This document shows, piece by piece, positions 1 to 10,393 of a stretch of 64,000 nt of DNA (within the stretch, counting starts at the first letter, position 1; every line of letters starts with the position of its first letter). The position numbers and the translations under genes were made by a program. Origin of the DNA: Conchocele bisecta (Eukaryota; Mollusca; Bivalvia; Lucinida; Thyasiridae); the NCBI GenBank assembly GCA_029237695.1, contig CM055275.1:86726433-86790432 (forward strand), in the 5' to 3' direction. A model generated the notes under the pieces. That model saw only the letters and a list, made by a program, of their open reading frames with translations. It did not search any database and was not told where the DNA came from.

Positions 1-1147
1 GAATTACGAGAAACGATATATGCATATATGTACAAATAAAAAACACTCACACTGCATTCCAATACATTATGCATTTGTAAAGCAACTGTTGTCAGTCAAT
101 GCTGAATATTGTAGCGGTTATCTCCCATGCACTTGCCGTTGTATCTGCGCTTAGACTGGTTCAAATAATAGATGACGACGGGAAGTGGTAGTTGACACAC
201 GACCATAAAAAGCATCAACGTACACTAGTTGCTCGGTTACATTTCTAGTCGCAAAACAAGTAAACAAGCATAAAGGTGAACCTACAACGGAACCGTTCCA
301 AAGAGGTACAAGAGGGTTTAGTATAGACACAATTAGCTAATATCTTATGGTTTTAAAGTGGCATGTGAGTACATATGGTGGTAAAGCGACATGTGAACAA
401 ATATATAGTGATTAAAGATGGGAAATCGAGGTTATACTTGAGACGGTAATCATGGTTAGCAGGAGTTGCATGTTGTATTGTCAACATTTACAGTATGTAA
501 TATGGGAAGTTAGCATAATGTAAATCAGGCTGGTAGGGTTGGAATGGGGTTTGAATGCTAGAACAATCACGTTACTTATCTACATTCATCGATTATAATA
601 TATTGTATGTTACAATTTAGAATGCATAATGTCAAAATAATATAAACTTCACTTCTGTTGCTTCTGTGTTCATGGTAAAGGTAAGAAATTCCTGTATACA
701 GGAGTAACATTGCTCACATATCATAGACAAAATTGACATATCATACAATATTACAATATATGGCAATATTATGTTGAGAACAATAACACATAGGTGTACG
801 GTTTTGTCCTTGGGAGATAAAAATGGCGTGCTAAACGTTTTATACGTGCACGAACCCTCCACGCCACCGTAAGAAATTTTTAATTATTATGCAGGTGTTG
901 TGAATAAATTTAAATGTACCATGATCACACTTGAATCAGGTAAAAATCAACAAAAGTTAAAAAATAAAACAATTATATTGTAAATAAACCAAACAGGTGC
1001 AAAACTATATGTTATCCATGGAAATATTAATAGGCTAATAAAGGTGATCACAGTGTGATATGCTGACAACACCGTTATATCATCGTAATCATTAGTGTAA
1101 CTATTAGGCCAACATTAGTTATTGAATCAGGCTAGGAGATCAATAAT

Positions 1148-1425
1148 TCAGTATTGGCGTATTTTACGCACTTATTTTAGCAGAATACGGACTGATTATC
1201 AAAAGTGGGAGTACGAAATACTCACACCAATGTGAAAATACGCATTCATTTTCGAATTGAGTAGTGAAAATACTGTAACAACGTTGAAATTTGCATAGTT
1301 GAGCTGCAAAAAGCAACAATGATATGCCTGCAAAGTGTAATATATGACCACCAGCCAATCAGAGTGCGTGATATTTATAGAGTGTATTAGCATACTGAAA
1401 AATAACTGGCGTTTGCAACGTCTTG
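1148..1425. repeat. Dispersed repeat with GCGTATTTTACGCAC core
   Basis: The block starts with a short palindromic stretch around GCGTATTTTACGCAC and ends near GCATACTGAAAAATAACT. Related copies lie at about 30803-31060 (the duplicon partner) and 25547-26525. In the third copy the repeat is split by about 720 bp of other sequence at 25706-26428. The right end alone, with ATGTATGACCATCA and CCAATCAGA, also closes the insert at 4530-6893. No coding potential is visible. Confidence 0.7.
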
Positions 1426-3084
1426 TGGCATACTTGTGAGAGTTGAATCTGGTTATGCCCAATGTAAGAGTAATACGATTATTCTTAATTCTATTTATTA
1501 GGGGAAGGTGCCAAGTGATTTTTGTGTGCTATGGACCTGGCCCCAGGTCAGGATATTCTAATTTCAAGGCTGAATATATAATTTTTTGCGATGTTATGAT
1601 TTTGAGATTTACCCCGCCCCCTCCCTCCACCGAATACAGCAGGTTAAATGCGGGATCGAACCCATTGGCACAGTGTATGTGGCTTCGGACACCTCGATAC
1701 TTTACTTGTTTGATGACAGTTGTTACAGTTGTATGAATGTATAATACATTTATCTCTGAAAACAATTTACAGCATGAAATAAGTAAAATACTCTCCTATA
1801 AACTCATCATTCATATTTTCACCCTTACCCCAACCATGCTCCGCTTTTGCCCAAGGTCATGGTCAATTAACTTTGATATTTACCAATCAGTAGATGTGTA
1901 AGCTTTTCTCCATTCTCCTATAACCTTAGTGTACGGGCGATTGGCTTGAAACTTCATGTGCGTATTCATCATTCATATGTTCATTCCCCGCCCCACACAT
2001 GCTCCATTGTGCCTAAGGTAAAATCACTTTGATTGATTTCACATTTATTAGATGTGTGCGCGGTTCTTCATTCTCATATGCCTTGCTTACTGTATGAGCG
2101 ATTGGCTTAAGATTTCATGCGCATGTTTATGATCTAACCACCACAGCGATGAGATACATGCCGTTGGCATGTTTTGTTATTTCTAAGTTACGTCTGCTCA
2201 CTGATTTTAAGGTTAAATGTAATAAACATGATAAATATAATGCACATGTGCATTGACAACATTTTTTGCTACGTTATAAGGGATATGAACTTTTAAAAGT
2301 TTAATAATACTGGCTGAATACCTTCAACCATTCCGCTTTCATCCAGTATGGTTGGATATTTAAAATAATACTCCAAATAATTCTCAAAAATGTCGCTTAT
2401 TCCTGGTTCCTAAGAACCCAGTTTATTCCTATAGTATCCCCGTTTTGTTTGGAACATGTGTCAGGTATGGTGTCCAGTTTTGACCGCTTTACATTCTCAC
2501 GTTCTCGACTCATGCGAGATTGAGCGAATGTTAGGCGAGATCGCGAGAACGAGTGGCGAGAATGCGACGTTTCGAGTTCTCGCAATCTCGCGATTTCGTT
2601 TTTCCATGTAAGTCGAGAATGCGACAAAACACCGTTGCCAGGCGTTTGTCAATCCAGTTTACAGACAAACAAAAACATGCTTGGACAACGAATTGAGAAA
2701 ATAAATGTCTGTTTTCACTAAATACACACATTGTATCACTAGTGCCATAGCTCGTGTTTTCTATAAGACTTCCAAATACAGACCATAGATGGAATCAACA
2801 CGATATATTGATTTTACTCGTGCCAAAGTCATTTGTGTTGACAGCAGTTAATGCAAATAACTATGAATACTATATAAATACGTTAGTGTTGGGTTGCTGT
2901 ATGTAACACGAGTTAGCATGAGGAATATGCTGAGTTATAACTAGTTCCACTATAATTAGCATGATTAGCATGCGTTATGCCAACAAAATAGTGTGGTGCA
3001 TTCAACGGTCCAAACGGTATGCTTGGAAGACGTTTATTCACTCGGTACTCTAGTACGTGGTGAGATTATAGGTGCATCAAACAC

Positions 3085-3405
3085 CAGTAGCCGATTTCAT
3101 TAAACTTGCAAAGTATACTTATCTAGCAAAGTATACTTTGAGCATGTTGAGGGAGTAATCAGTTATTTTTCCCAAAATGCATTATTTCATATAGAACTAA
3201 CGACTGCATATATTTGATGGTTAAAAATATGCAGAATTATTATAATGAATTTATTACATTATCACAGCCAAAATGGCTGTGATAATGTAAGAAATTCAGT
3301 ATAATAAAAATTAATAAATTTATCCTTAAATTGAAAAGTTCTCCCTCAAAGTATACTTTGCTAGATAAGTATACTTTGCAATGTTGGTGAAATAGGCTAC
3401 TGGTT
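3085..3405. mobile_element. Foldback MITE with AAAGTATACTTTG arms
   Basis: The left arm near 3105-3145 (GCAAAGTATACTTATCTAGC) is the inverse of the right arm near 3345-3385. Other copies sit at 32757-33045 (duplicon B) and about 13297-13555. The centre holds a perfect short palindrome at 3259-3289 (CATTATCACAGCCA, AAA, then its complement). It is non-coding and was probably moved by a transposase encoded elsewhere. Confidence 0.75.
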
Positions 3406-3701
3406 TTGTATAGCGACCTCGGCTCGATGTCATGGATATTGTACCACCATATAATAATATGAAAACGCCAAAATATGCTAATCTGACTAAGTGTCACCAT
3501 TCTCATGTTCCGTTAATATCATTGACCGGATACACTCTGACGGACTACAAAATGTCGTATTCGGCGTTGACTAGCGACGACTATGCGGGTCACAACTACT
3601 TACTCTCAACTTCTAACGGAGTCAGTTTAATTACGCAACGTAAGAACGTCCTCATTCTGTTCAATGAAGCCCACATATTACTTCCTCATTTTGTAGATTA
3701 A

Positions 3702-4133
3702 AGATACATCCCCACTCAGTAGGCACAAACTGTTCTTTATACAGGTACATCATCTCATCTGAGACATCAGATTTCCACACTGATATGAGGGGCGACAGCA
3801 GTGTTTCCTTAACATTTTAACGGAAATTACTATGTATTTTCTCCATTTATTTTTGGATGTGCAATGATCATACTTTATAATCTGTCGAAAATATTATTTT
3901 TTCAGGTGACACATTTAATTAGTAGAAATAATTAAAAAAATGTCATGCCTCATTTGCATATGAAAATAGGCTGATAACACCGCGAGTCACTATCAGTAAA
4001 ATAAATATTACTAAATGATTATATCTGTATAGCGGGTACTCGTAATATTTAGAACTGGTGGAATAGTGACACAATATAAAGTTATTTTATTCCTATAAAT
4101 AACATTGTGTGCCTACTGACTGGGCATGTACCT
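3702..4133. mobile_element. TTAA-flanked MITE, TIR AGGTACATGCCCACTCAG
   Basis: The ends are inverted copies of AGRTACATSCCCACTCAG and GGGCATGTACCT. They are flanked by TTAA at 3698-3701 and 4134-4137. TTAA duplications are known for the piggyBac and Kolobok superfamilies. No transposase is present. This is one of at least nine copies in the window. Confidence 0.8.
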
Positions 4134-4529
4134 TTAAAACGTTTCGTGATGAATATAATACCATACTGATGCATTTTGATATCAAGTTTGTCAGGCGCGA
4201 CTAGGAAACAGTAGGAGCCCAGGAATTCCTACGCGTTTCATAGCCAAACAATACTAGCCTGGTAGTATACTATTTCGCGTTTAGTGGCGGCGCTACATTT
4301 AAACGAAGATGTGTACGCCACGATGACGGGCCAAATAATAAGATATTGATGAGTCACATACTTATTTTTTAATAAATAATTTCTCGTTTGATAGTACTCG
4401 CTCGAAATTAATTTATTAAAAATTATATGTGAACCATGACTATTGTATACGATGATGATTATATCAACATGTGTTAAATTAAAATATCAATATGGGATCT
4501 ATGACCATTATATAATAGTATAATTATAT

Positions 4530-6893
4530 AATATAGGGTTAACTATATTGTAATTTTCAAATTTGCGGCCTATATCAGAAAATGATAGGTCGGAAAATCT
4601 GTTTAATTAAACATTTTCTGATACACGCTGCAAATTTCAAAATTACAAGATTCAAGATTTTTATTTTTCGTAACGTGAACATGACATGTTCCTAGTTACA
4701 TACAAAAGTTATATCACAAATATCATACAAGTGCAGATACGATACCATTAAATGTATTGCTGCATGTATAGGGCAGGAGATGGTTTTCGCTCGCAGGAAC
4801 CCGCATGCCACAAAGAGTTACACGGATTCCTCCAGCCAAAAGCACCCCCCCACCCTCCCGAAGACACACAAGCAGTTACCATATGATCACTATTTAGCAT
4901 AACTAATCTCAAACTAAGAAGAACATTGTAGGAAAAAACAAACCCGGACAGATAGGGCGAGTCTGGTACACGGCTCATCACAACACCATCCCTGCCAATC
5001 TATGGTTACTTTTCATTAAAAATAGGCAACCGTTTATAGCCAAGTAAGCGATGCCAATTCGAGTGCCAGCAAGCTATATGAGTCGAGACCTACCTTAACA
5101 AAACATTATTTAGTTGAAATACAGTGTGTTATGATGGTGGGTTTAAATTATTGTGTTCTGCCTGCGTGTACACAAGGACATGCCAACAGTTTTACTTTCA
5201 TATATACATTTTCACTCGAATTTATATGTCGTGAGCGATGCTTGGCTTTGTATCGTCGCACTCGTGCAGCAGCCGGCTTGAACTAGCAGACAGGCTGTCT
5301 ACACGAGAATGGGAGACAACTCCAACCATTAAATACATATATATTACTCGTGCACAGAGGTACTACTGACATTCCCCTTTGTACAGTGCAGTATCAGAAC
5401 ACATGTATCCATACTGTATCAGAACAATTGAAAATTTTGTAGAGCAGTATACGTACTAAAGATAAACAAATATAGACTATTAGGTAACTTTTAAGGCTTA
5501 TCTTCTCTAATAATAGTATTAATCCCCACAGAGCAGGAACATGAACTTGACTTCTGCTTTCTTTTATTATCATCATATTATTTATCATGTTTTATGGAAA
5601 CATATTTTGGCAGCACATGAGAACAATCTCCAATGCAGATGTTTCTCTTGTGCAGCCAAAAGTGCTATGTTAGGCTTGATAAAAGAACAAAACACACAAA
5701 AAAGATAACAGAAATAACAAAATAACAAAATAACAGCAGATGACACGATCATATTCAGCGTAGTAAGGGTTAATATATATTTTCTCAACAAGTCTCACTA
5801 AAAATTATAATTCGTTGCTTTTTCGAGAGCACATATTGCAATATTCCATCCGATTCATCTTGCCTGGACGATTCGCATGGGAGGCACAAACGCCATTTGA
5901 TTTGGAATTGTTATCATTGTTATTACATGTACCACATGTTCCTAATACAGTTAAAAAACATCTCAACCAAAACAAATGCATGTATACAGTGACAATATAT
6001 ACTTGTTGGACTGTTACAAGGAAGTTTAATATAGAGGTGGTGCAAATGAAAACAAATCATTGGCCGACTATAGCCACAATTCTTCATTGACGAATTTGCA
6101 GAGCTTGACAGATGAACTTGCCCAGGTTTAACATAACTCTATATTGCTGACATTCCATTAATTCTATAAACTTGAACATGCTTGGTCGAACATAATAGAA
6201 TCTTTTAAAAAAACTACAACGTAGATCATTATACATCGGGCATACAAGGATAAAATGGTACTCGTCTTCTAAGTCTAGCATGTCACAAAATGTACAGTAT
6301 CGTTGATTACGTTCAGTTCTATTGTTACCATATCGACCAGATTCAATACGCAATTGGTGCGATGAAAGCAATAACCGTGTAAGTGCATGCCTGTAAGTTC
6401 TAGATAGTTTATCCAAATATGGCTCGTATCCAAATGAGCATTTAAACAAACTATATGTACACAAAGTTCCACTATTGCCTATACTTGCCGTCCAAGACTG
6501 AGCAAATTCAGCAATCTCTGCTTGAATTGCATACAAAATGGCTTCCATTCAACATTTTCAGTATTGTTCCATATATAGCCAAATCCATACCGTTCCAACA
6601 AGTCTTTGACTTTAGAAGCCCAATTTATGGTTCCTATATTACAATCTCGTTTCATGGAATTATATAGGTGTTGCACAATAATATTGTTATAATTTACGAC
6701 TCTGGACCAATACTTTACTATGCGATAATGTCTGTTTATGTAAAGCGGGTATCTACCGAGTTCACCATAATCAGCCATATTGCATGTTGATGTCTTCACA
6801 CTTAGATTTGCGACCGTTCAACAACGATGATATACCTGTAATGTATGACCATCAGCCAATCAGATTGCGTGACATTTATAGAGTGCATTATAA
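4530..6893. mobile_element. Copy-A-specific insertion with LINE remnant
   Basis: Duplicon B runs straight through this site (33955-34060), so about 2.36 kb was gained in A or lost in B. The flanking sequence of about 36 bp, starting TATGGGATCTATGACCAT, is present on both sides (4491-4526 and 6895-6931) with two mismatches. The left end holds a hairpin at 4551-4648, whose arms GTAATTTTCAAATTTGC and GCAAATTTCAAAATTAC complement one another. The right end is the CCAATCAGA repeat. The only coding trace is the LINE fragment at 6084-6799. The rest (4650-6080) shows no gene. Confidence 0.7.
6084..6799 (-). pseudogene. Non-LTR retrotransposon ORF2 C-terminus, frameshifted
   Basis: Two overlapping minus-strand reading frames (6799 down to 6479, then 6548 down to 6084) make one protein if a frameshift near 6510-6540 is bridged. 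The upstream part has the motif LGRYPLYINRHYRIVKYW. The downstream part has a cysteine/histidine cluster (RYCTFCDMLDLEDEYHFILV, then CPMYNDLR). I recognise both as typical of the region after the reverse transcriptase in invertebrate non-LTR elements (family knowledge, not a search). No reverse-transcriptase catalytic block or endonuclease is present, so this is a 5'-truncated, dead copy. Confidence 0.7.
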
Positions 6894-6970
6894 TATGGGA
6901 TCTATGACCATTACATAATAGTGTAATTAAATAAATATATATGTAAGTATAAGTAAGCGACATCATTCTA

Positions 6971-8970
6971 TTATTTCGCTAGCGCCTGAATCAGCTTCTG
7001 CTCAAACACGGTGTATCTGATATCGCTCTCATCGGCACACCCATCGGCCGTGGGGGTCTTAGTGAGGATCACACACCAGGTCTTACTCAGTGACTTGAAG
7101 TCGAGATTGTCCATCACCACCAGCAGCGGACAGTTCCGCCGTAGCTCCACCTGGCGGCGCAATGAAACGTCAAGTTGAAACTGACACCAGGGGTCGCCGA
7201 TGAAGTGCTGCGAGATAACAGCGATGATGCAGCGACTGGCATAGATATCGTCGACGAATCTGTCCATCAGAGCGCCGCCTACGGGTGAATCTCGATGCCG
7301 TATGCAAAGTCGCATGCTGTTTTTCTCTTCTACGAGTTTGATCAAGTGTTGGCGGACAAATGGAACGTCTTCGTTATTATAGATGACGTAAGCGTCATAG
7401 GGTTGTTCATCTACATTTTCCTCATTATCTGTCAACGAGTCATTGTTTCCATTGCGTTGACGACGCAGTTTGTACACCCAGTAACGAATATACCACCGCT
7501 GGCGGTACACGATCAAGAAAACTATTGTAAACACCAACAGGAACGAACCAATTGACGTGTAAACAATAATCATCTGGTCGTGACTTCTACACGAGTTCGG
7601 AGTGGGTCGGTAATCTTCGAGGAACTTATAGTGCCATTGGGGCGGTGTGGAGCATTTATACCTCCACGGCCAGCTCATGAGATTCATCGCCTTCTTCGTT
7701 ACACTTTCGTCGATCCAGTTTCGGAACCAGAGGTTGTCGCACGTACAAGCGAACGGATTGTCCGCCAAACTCAGCTGTTTCAACGATTTCAGGAGATCTT
7801 CCGGGAATTGTTCGGCGGTTAGCGTCTTAATATTGTTGCCTTGGAGACTGAGGTATTGCAGTTCGGTGACGTTTTCGAACGTGGAGCGATTCCATGTGTA
7901 AATTTTATTGCCGTCAAAGTTCAGCACCCGGAGTTTAGGTAAACGTTGTAGGAGCCCAGGCGGGAACGCTTTCAGGTAAAGAGCCACGCCCTCCAAATAC
8001 TCAAGATTCACAAGCGGAGACAACAGTTCGGTAAACGCTGGATCACTAAACTCACGGCTATTGTGAGATAAATGCAATTTCAGGACGTTCGGACACGCTT
8101 TAAATATATTCATCGACGTAGATTGGTTTTCAATGAATTTCATTCCGTTGTTGTTTAAATTTAACTCATGAAGAGATGTACTGTTCAGCGCATTCAGCTC
8201 TACTGTTCCTAACTTTGTCCACATTCCTTCGAGGCTTAGAGTCTTCAAGGATGTCAGCGGCGTGAACACGTTATCCCGTATCATTTCTATGATGTTTTTA
8301 TCCAAGGAGAGTTTTCTCAAACTTTGTAAACACGACCAAATGCCGTATGGAATTATACTAATCCAGTTGTTGTTAAGATTCAGCTTCGTTAGTCTCGGGT
8401 ATGTGGACATTGTCTGGTTCCGTCTGCATAGTGATGGTGGATACTTCCAAAATTCATTAAAGTCCAGTGACAACTCTTTCAGGCTCCGTAGACCAATGGT
8501 TGAGTAACTGGTAACGTCAGTGATTTTGTTACCACTCAAGCGTAAAATCTGAAGGTATTTTGAATGCTGTTGAAAGCTATACTCAAAGCGGTCTTGTTTA
8601 TATTCACATTTTCACTCATATTCAGATACGACAAATCGAACAACCCGATAAACGCATCAGCGTATACGTCCTCTATTTCGTTTTGACCCAAGTGAAGTTC
8701 GCTTAGTTTAAGCTTAGTAAGATACCGGAACGTGTCTCGGCTAATATTCATGAGGCAATTGTCGTTGAATTGAAGTATTGTAGTATTGGAGGGCACGTCA
8801 GGAATCTCCGACAACTGACCGGTGCGACAATCCGCCCTTGTTCCACTACAACAACATTTCCCGTCCCCACATATATACTTCTTCTTACTGCACATCTTGG
8901 CATCTACATGCGACGAGAACATTCCGACAGCCGATATCGCTATCAACATGTACACTACTTTACCAGCCAT
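6971..8970 (-). pseudogene. Toll-like receptor, copy A (157-bp deletion)
   Basis: The product would be a membrane receptor sensing ligands with its LRRs and signalling through a TIR domain. The ATG at 8970 opens a signal peptide and a cysteine-rich N-cap plus the first LRRs (144 codons), ending in TGA at 8536-8538. The rest (LRRs, LRR C-cap with CTCDNLWFRNW, membrane segment IIVYTSIGSFLLVFTIVF, TIR with PYDAYVIYNNED) is open in another frame from about 8560 to 6971. Alignment to the intact paralogue shows one 157-bp deletion, equivalent to 35654-35810, at the junction near 8558. The total length of 2000 bp is exactly 157 less than the intact 2157 bp. The deletion shifts frame and removes about 52 residues of LRR. 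The long TIR half remains open, so the loss is probably recent. Confidence 0.92.
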
Positions 8971-9053
8971 GTTTGTATCCCTCCAATTATTTTAAAACGT
9001 CCAGGATCTACAAGCGGTGCGTAGCAAATTCCACCGACCGAAATCACTATTAA

Positions 9054-9375
9054 AAGAACATGCCCACTCAGTAGGCACAAACTTTCTTTACAGGAATTAA
9101 ATAAGTGTATAATTAATCACTATTCCACAAGTTCTTAAACTTACACGTGCCCGCTATACAGATATAAGCATTTAGTAATATATATTTACTGATAGAGACG
9201 CGTGGTGGTATCAGGCTATTTTCACATGAAAATGAGGCATGCTATTTTTTAATTATTTTTACTAATTAAATGCGTCACCTGAAAACATATGGGGTAATGG
9301 TGAATGAGTGTTTATTTTGTCAGAAAATGTCTCTGATATAATGAACATTTTGTGCCACTTAGTGGGCATGCACCT
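9054..9375. mobile_element. TTAA MITE, short form
   Basis: The inverted ends (ACATGCCCACTCAGTAGGC at left, GGGCATGCACCT at right) are flanked by TTAA at 9050-9053 and 9376-9379. It sits about 80 bp upstream of the TLR copy A start. It is shorter than the usual 430-510 bp and carries no ORF. Confidence 0.75.
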
Positions 9376-9379
9376 TTAA

Positions 9380-9885
9380 AGGTACATGCCCACGCAGTAG
9401 ACACAACATGTTCTGTGTATCAGAGACATCATCTGAGGCATTTTCTGGCAATATAAACATTCATTCACCATTACCCTACGTATTGATTGACATTATTATA
9501 CATTTTGTATCAGACGGAAATTTCCACACTGACATCAGGGCCGATAACCGTGTTTCCTTAAAATTGTAACTGACATAACTATTTATTTTCTGTGTTTAAT
9601 TTTTGATGTGCAATGATCACACTTTATAATCTGTCGAAAATATTATTTTGTTCAGGTGACGCATTTAATTAGTATAAATAATTAAAAAAGATCATGCCTC
9701 ATTTGCATATGAAAATATAGCCCGATACCACCGCACGTCACTGTCAGTAAAATACACATTACTAAATGATTATATAAGTATAGTGGGCACTCGTAATTGT
9801 TAGAACTGGTGGAATAGTGACACAATTATACATTTCTTTAATTCCTATAAAGAATATGGTGTGCCTAGTGAGTGGGCATGTACCT
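9380..9885. mobile_element. TTAA MITE, full length, abutting its neighbour
   Basis: This 506-bp element has inverted AGGTACATGCCCAC ends, with TTAA at 9376-9379 and 9886-9889. The left TTAA is the same four bases that close the preceding element, so the two copies are joined head to tail through one target site. Confidence 0.8.
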
Positions 9886-9941
9886 TTAACACGTAGAGCA
9901 GCTTGTCATCAACGTCCAGGATATATCAGTAGTGAACAGCA

Positions 9942-10278
9942 GGGGGCCGTTTCACTAAACTTCATAAGACTAAAATGTTCGTAAGTGCAAAATTATGATA
10001 AGTCTTTAATTGCACATGAACAAATTTGTTAATGCGAAATTAAATACTTATCATAACTTTGCACTTACGAATGTTTTCTTGTAAACAATTATTGGATCTA
10101 CATTTATTGAGCATAGGCTGCATATGCAGTCTATGCTCAATAAAATGTAAATCCAATAATTGCTGCATATGCAGCCTATGCTCAATAAATGTAAAACCAT
10201 TAATTGAAATTGCTAGATGATCCTAAATTTGCACTAACCAACATTTTAGTCGTACGAAGTTTAGTGAAACGGGTCCCT
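9942..10278. mobile_element. Foldback element, CCGTTTCACTAAACTTC arms
   Basis: The left end GGGGGCCGTTTCACTAAAC is inverted at the right end (GTTTAGTGAAACGGGTCCC). The inner arms hold ATGTTCGTAAGTGCAAA and its complement. Two exact palindromes around CTGCATATGCAG lie in the middle (10110-10190). Other copies: 20299-20508, 41163-41322, 42426-42668, and a left-truncated one near 62010-62184. Confidence 0.75.
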
Positions 10279-10393
10279 GCTTCCTAAAATGTTTAGTCGT
10301 CTGCTAGCGGTGCGCAGTAAATTCCAACCAATATCGCTATTAACACGCGCAACATTTTATCACCAGTTTTTGTATATCCCTCCTGCTTCTTAA

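Noticed and set aside
5815..6090. 91-codon plus-strand frame near the LINE remnant
   Set aside because: It has no domain, biased AT-rich composition and partial overlap with the LINE 3' end. Chance is the simplest explanation.
6971..8539. A 522-residue TLR starting at 8539
   Set aside because: The apparent start there is TTG, in the middle of an LRR and without a signal peptide. Alignment shows it is the downstream part of a frameshifted gene.
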